Source: JBPOHE01 sp052035915 (GTDB lineage Bacteria; Pseudomonadota; Gammaproteobacteria; Chromatiales; Chromatiaceae). From it: a DNA stretch of 40,089 bases. A model generated the notes under the pieces. It did no database searches. It saw only the letters and a list, made by a program, of their open reading frames with translations, and was not told the DNA's origin. The position numbers and the translations under genes were made by a program. Of this stretch, positions 40,083 through 40,089 are shown in pieces. The stretch covers positions 1 through 40,089 of the forward strand of contig JBPOHE010000109.1 of the NCBI GenBank assembly GCA_052035915.1, read 5' to 3'. Every line of letters starts with the position of its first letter. The first letter of the stretch is position 1.

Positions 40083-40089
40083 AAACAAA

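Larger units (their letters stand above)
39669..40089. other. 421-bp non-coding stretch rich in palindromes
   Basis: No gene is visible to the window edge. Three exact or near-exact hairpins stand out: GATGGGT-TAC-ACCCATC (39871-39887), AAAGGGTT-CATA-AACCCCTTT (39946-39966, one bulge) and CCCCCC-TTATCA-GGGGGG (40065-40082). C and G runs are frequent. This looks like a cluster of REP-type repeats. The yajC promoter should lie near 39670-39760. Confidence 0.6.

Noticed and set aside
1..40089. CRISPR array or defence system
   Set aside because: The interspersed palindromic repeats are kilobases apart and imperfect. No regularly spaced identical repeats and no cas-like genes are present.

Overview
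The window looks like a chromosomal segment of a fairly GC-rich gammaproteobacterium. The grounds are gene content and order: cysE, the complete isc operon, rlmN, pilF/pilW, rodZ, hisS, yfgM, bamB and der sit in one linear series next to suhB, trmJ and yajC-secD-secF. This is essentially the order known from Pseudomonas aeruginosa. RelA carries the acidic EFDD signature of monofunctional gammaproteobacterial and betaproteobacterial RelA. The accessory genes (DUF3782, DUF3365 heme sensor, DUF1015, DUF4124) are common in sulfur-oxidising or purple sulfur gammaproteobacteria, but the genus cannot be fixed from sequence alone. No tRNA, rRNA or CRISPR array was seen.

Layout. Bases 1-127 look like the tip of an insertion sequence. 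Next come a coiled-coil PD-(D/E)XK-like protein with 21-bp tandem repeats (296-1210) and, convergent to it, a TetR - AhpD-like - TfoX-N-like operon (2735-1225) with a palindrome in front. A DUF3365/HAMP heme-type sensor and a small partner follow (4248-2992). Bases 10759-4861 hold an unusual minus-strand cluster: TPR protein, exported RCC1-like repeat protein, output-less membrane sensor, a fusion of the same kind of sensor with an MFS transporter, and an ABC_sub_bind-type periplasmic binding protein. A glycosyltransferase, a small unknown protein and the Rep helicase occupy 10919-14888.

From 15606 to the end the window is mostly housekeeping on the minus strand. It comprises DUF4124, der, bamB, yfgM, hisS, rodZ, pilW, rlmN, relA, DUF1015, iscX, fdx, hscA, hscB, iscA, iscU, iscS, iscR, cysE and trmJ. 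Then come suhB (plus strand) and secF, secD, yajC. Compared with the P. aeruginosa order, ndk is missing and relA plus a DUF1015 gene occupy its place, and ispG is absent between rodZ and hisS. Together these genes cover Fe-S cluster assembly and cysteine supply, rRNA/tRNA modification, ribosome assembly, outer membrane protein assembly, Sec export and the stringent response.

The most distinctive non-coding signal is a family of about 120-bp intergenic repeats. There are four full copies and one half copy, near 4.6, 15.05, 15.46, 26.35 and 34.66 kb. Each full copy has outer CCGGGC / GCCCGG-type arms around two consecutive TTGTTCT...AGAACAA palindromes, and each lies within about 350 bp of a gene 3' end. 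One copy is nested in a larger terminal-inverted-repeat element. A second, unrelated TIR element lies next to the first copy, a short hairpin (ATAAGGCGATTT...AATCGCCT) occurs twice upstream of genes, and the last 340 bp carry several G/C-run palindromes. The best candidates for something undescribed are this repeat family and the sensor/MFS cluster.
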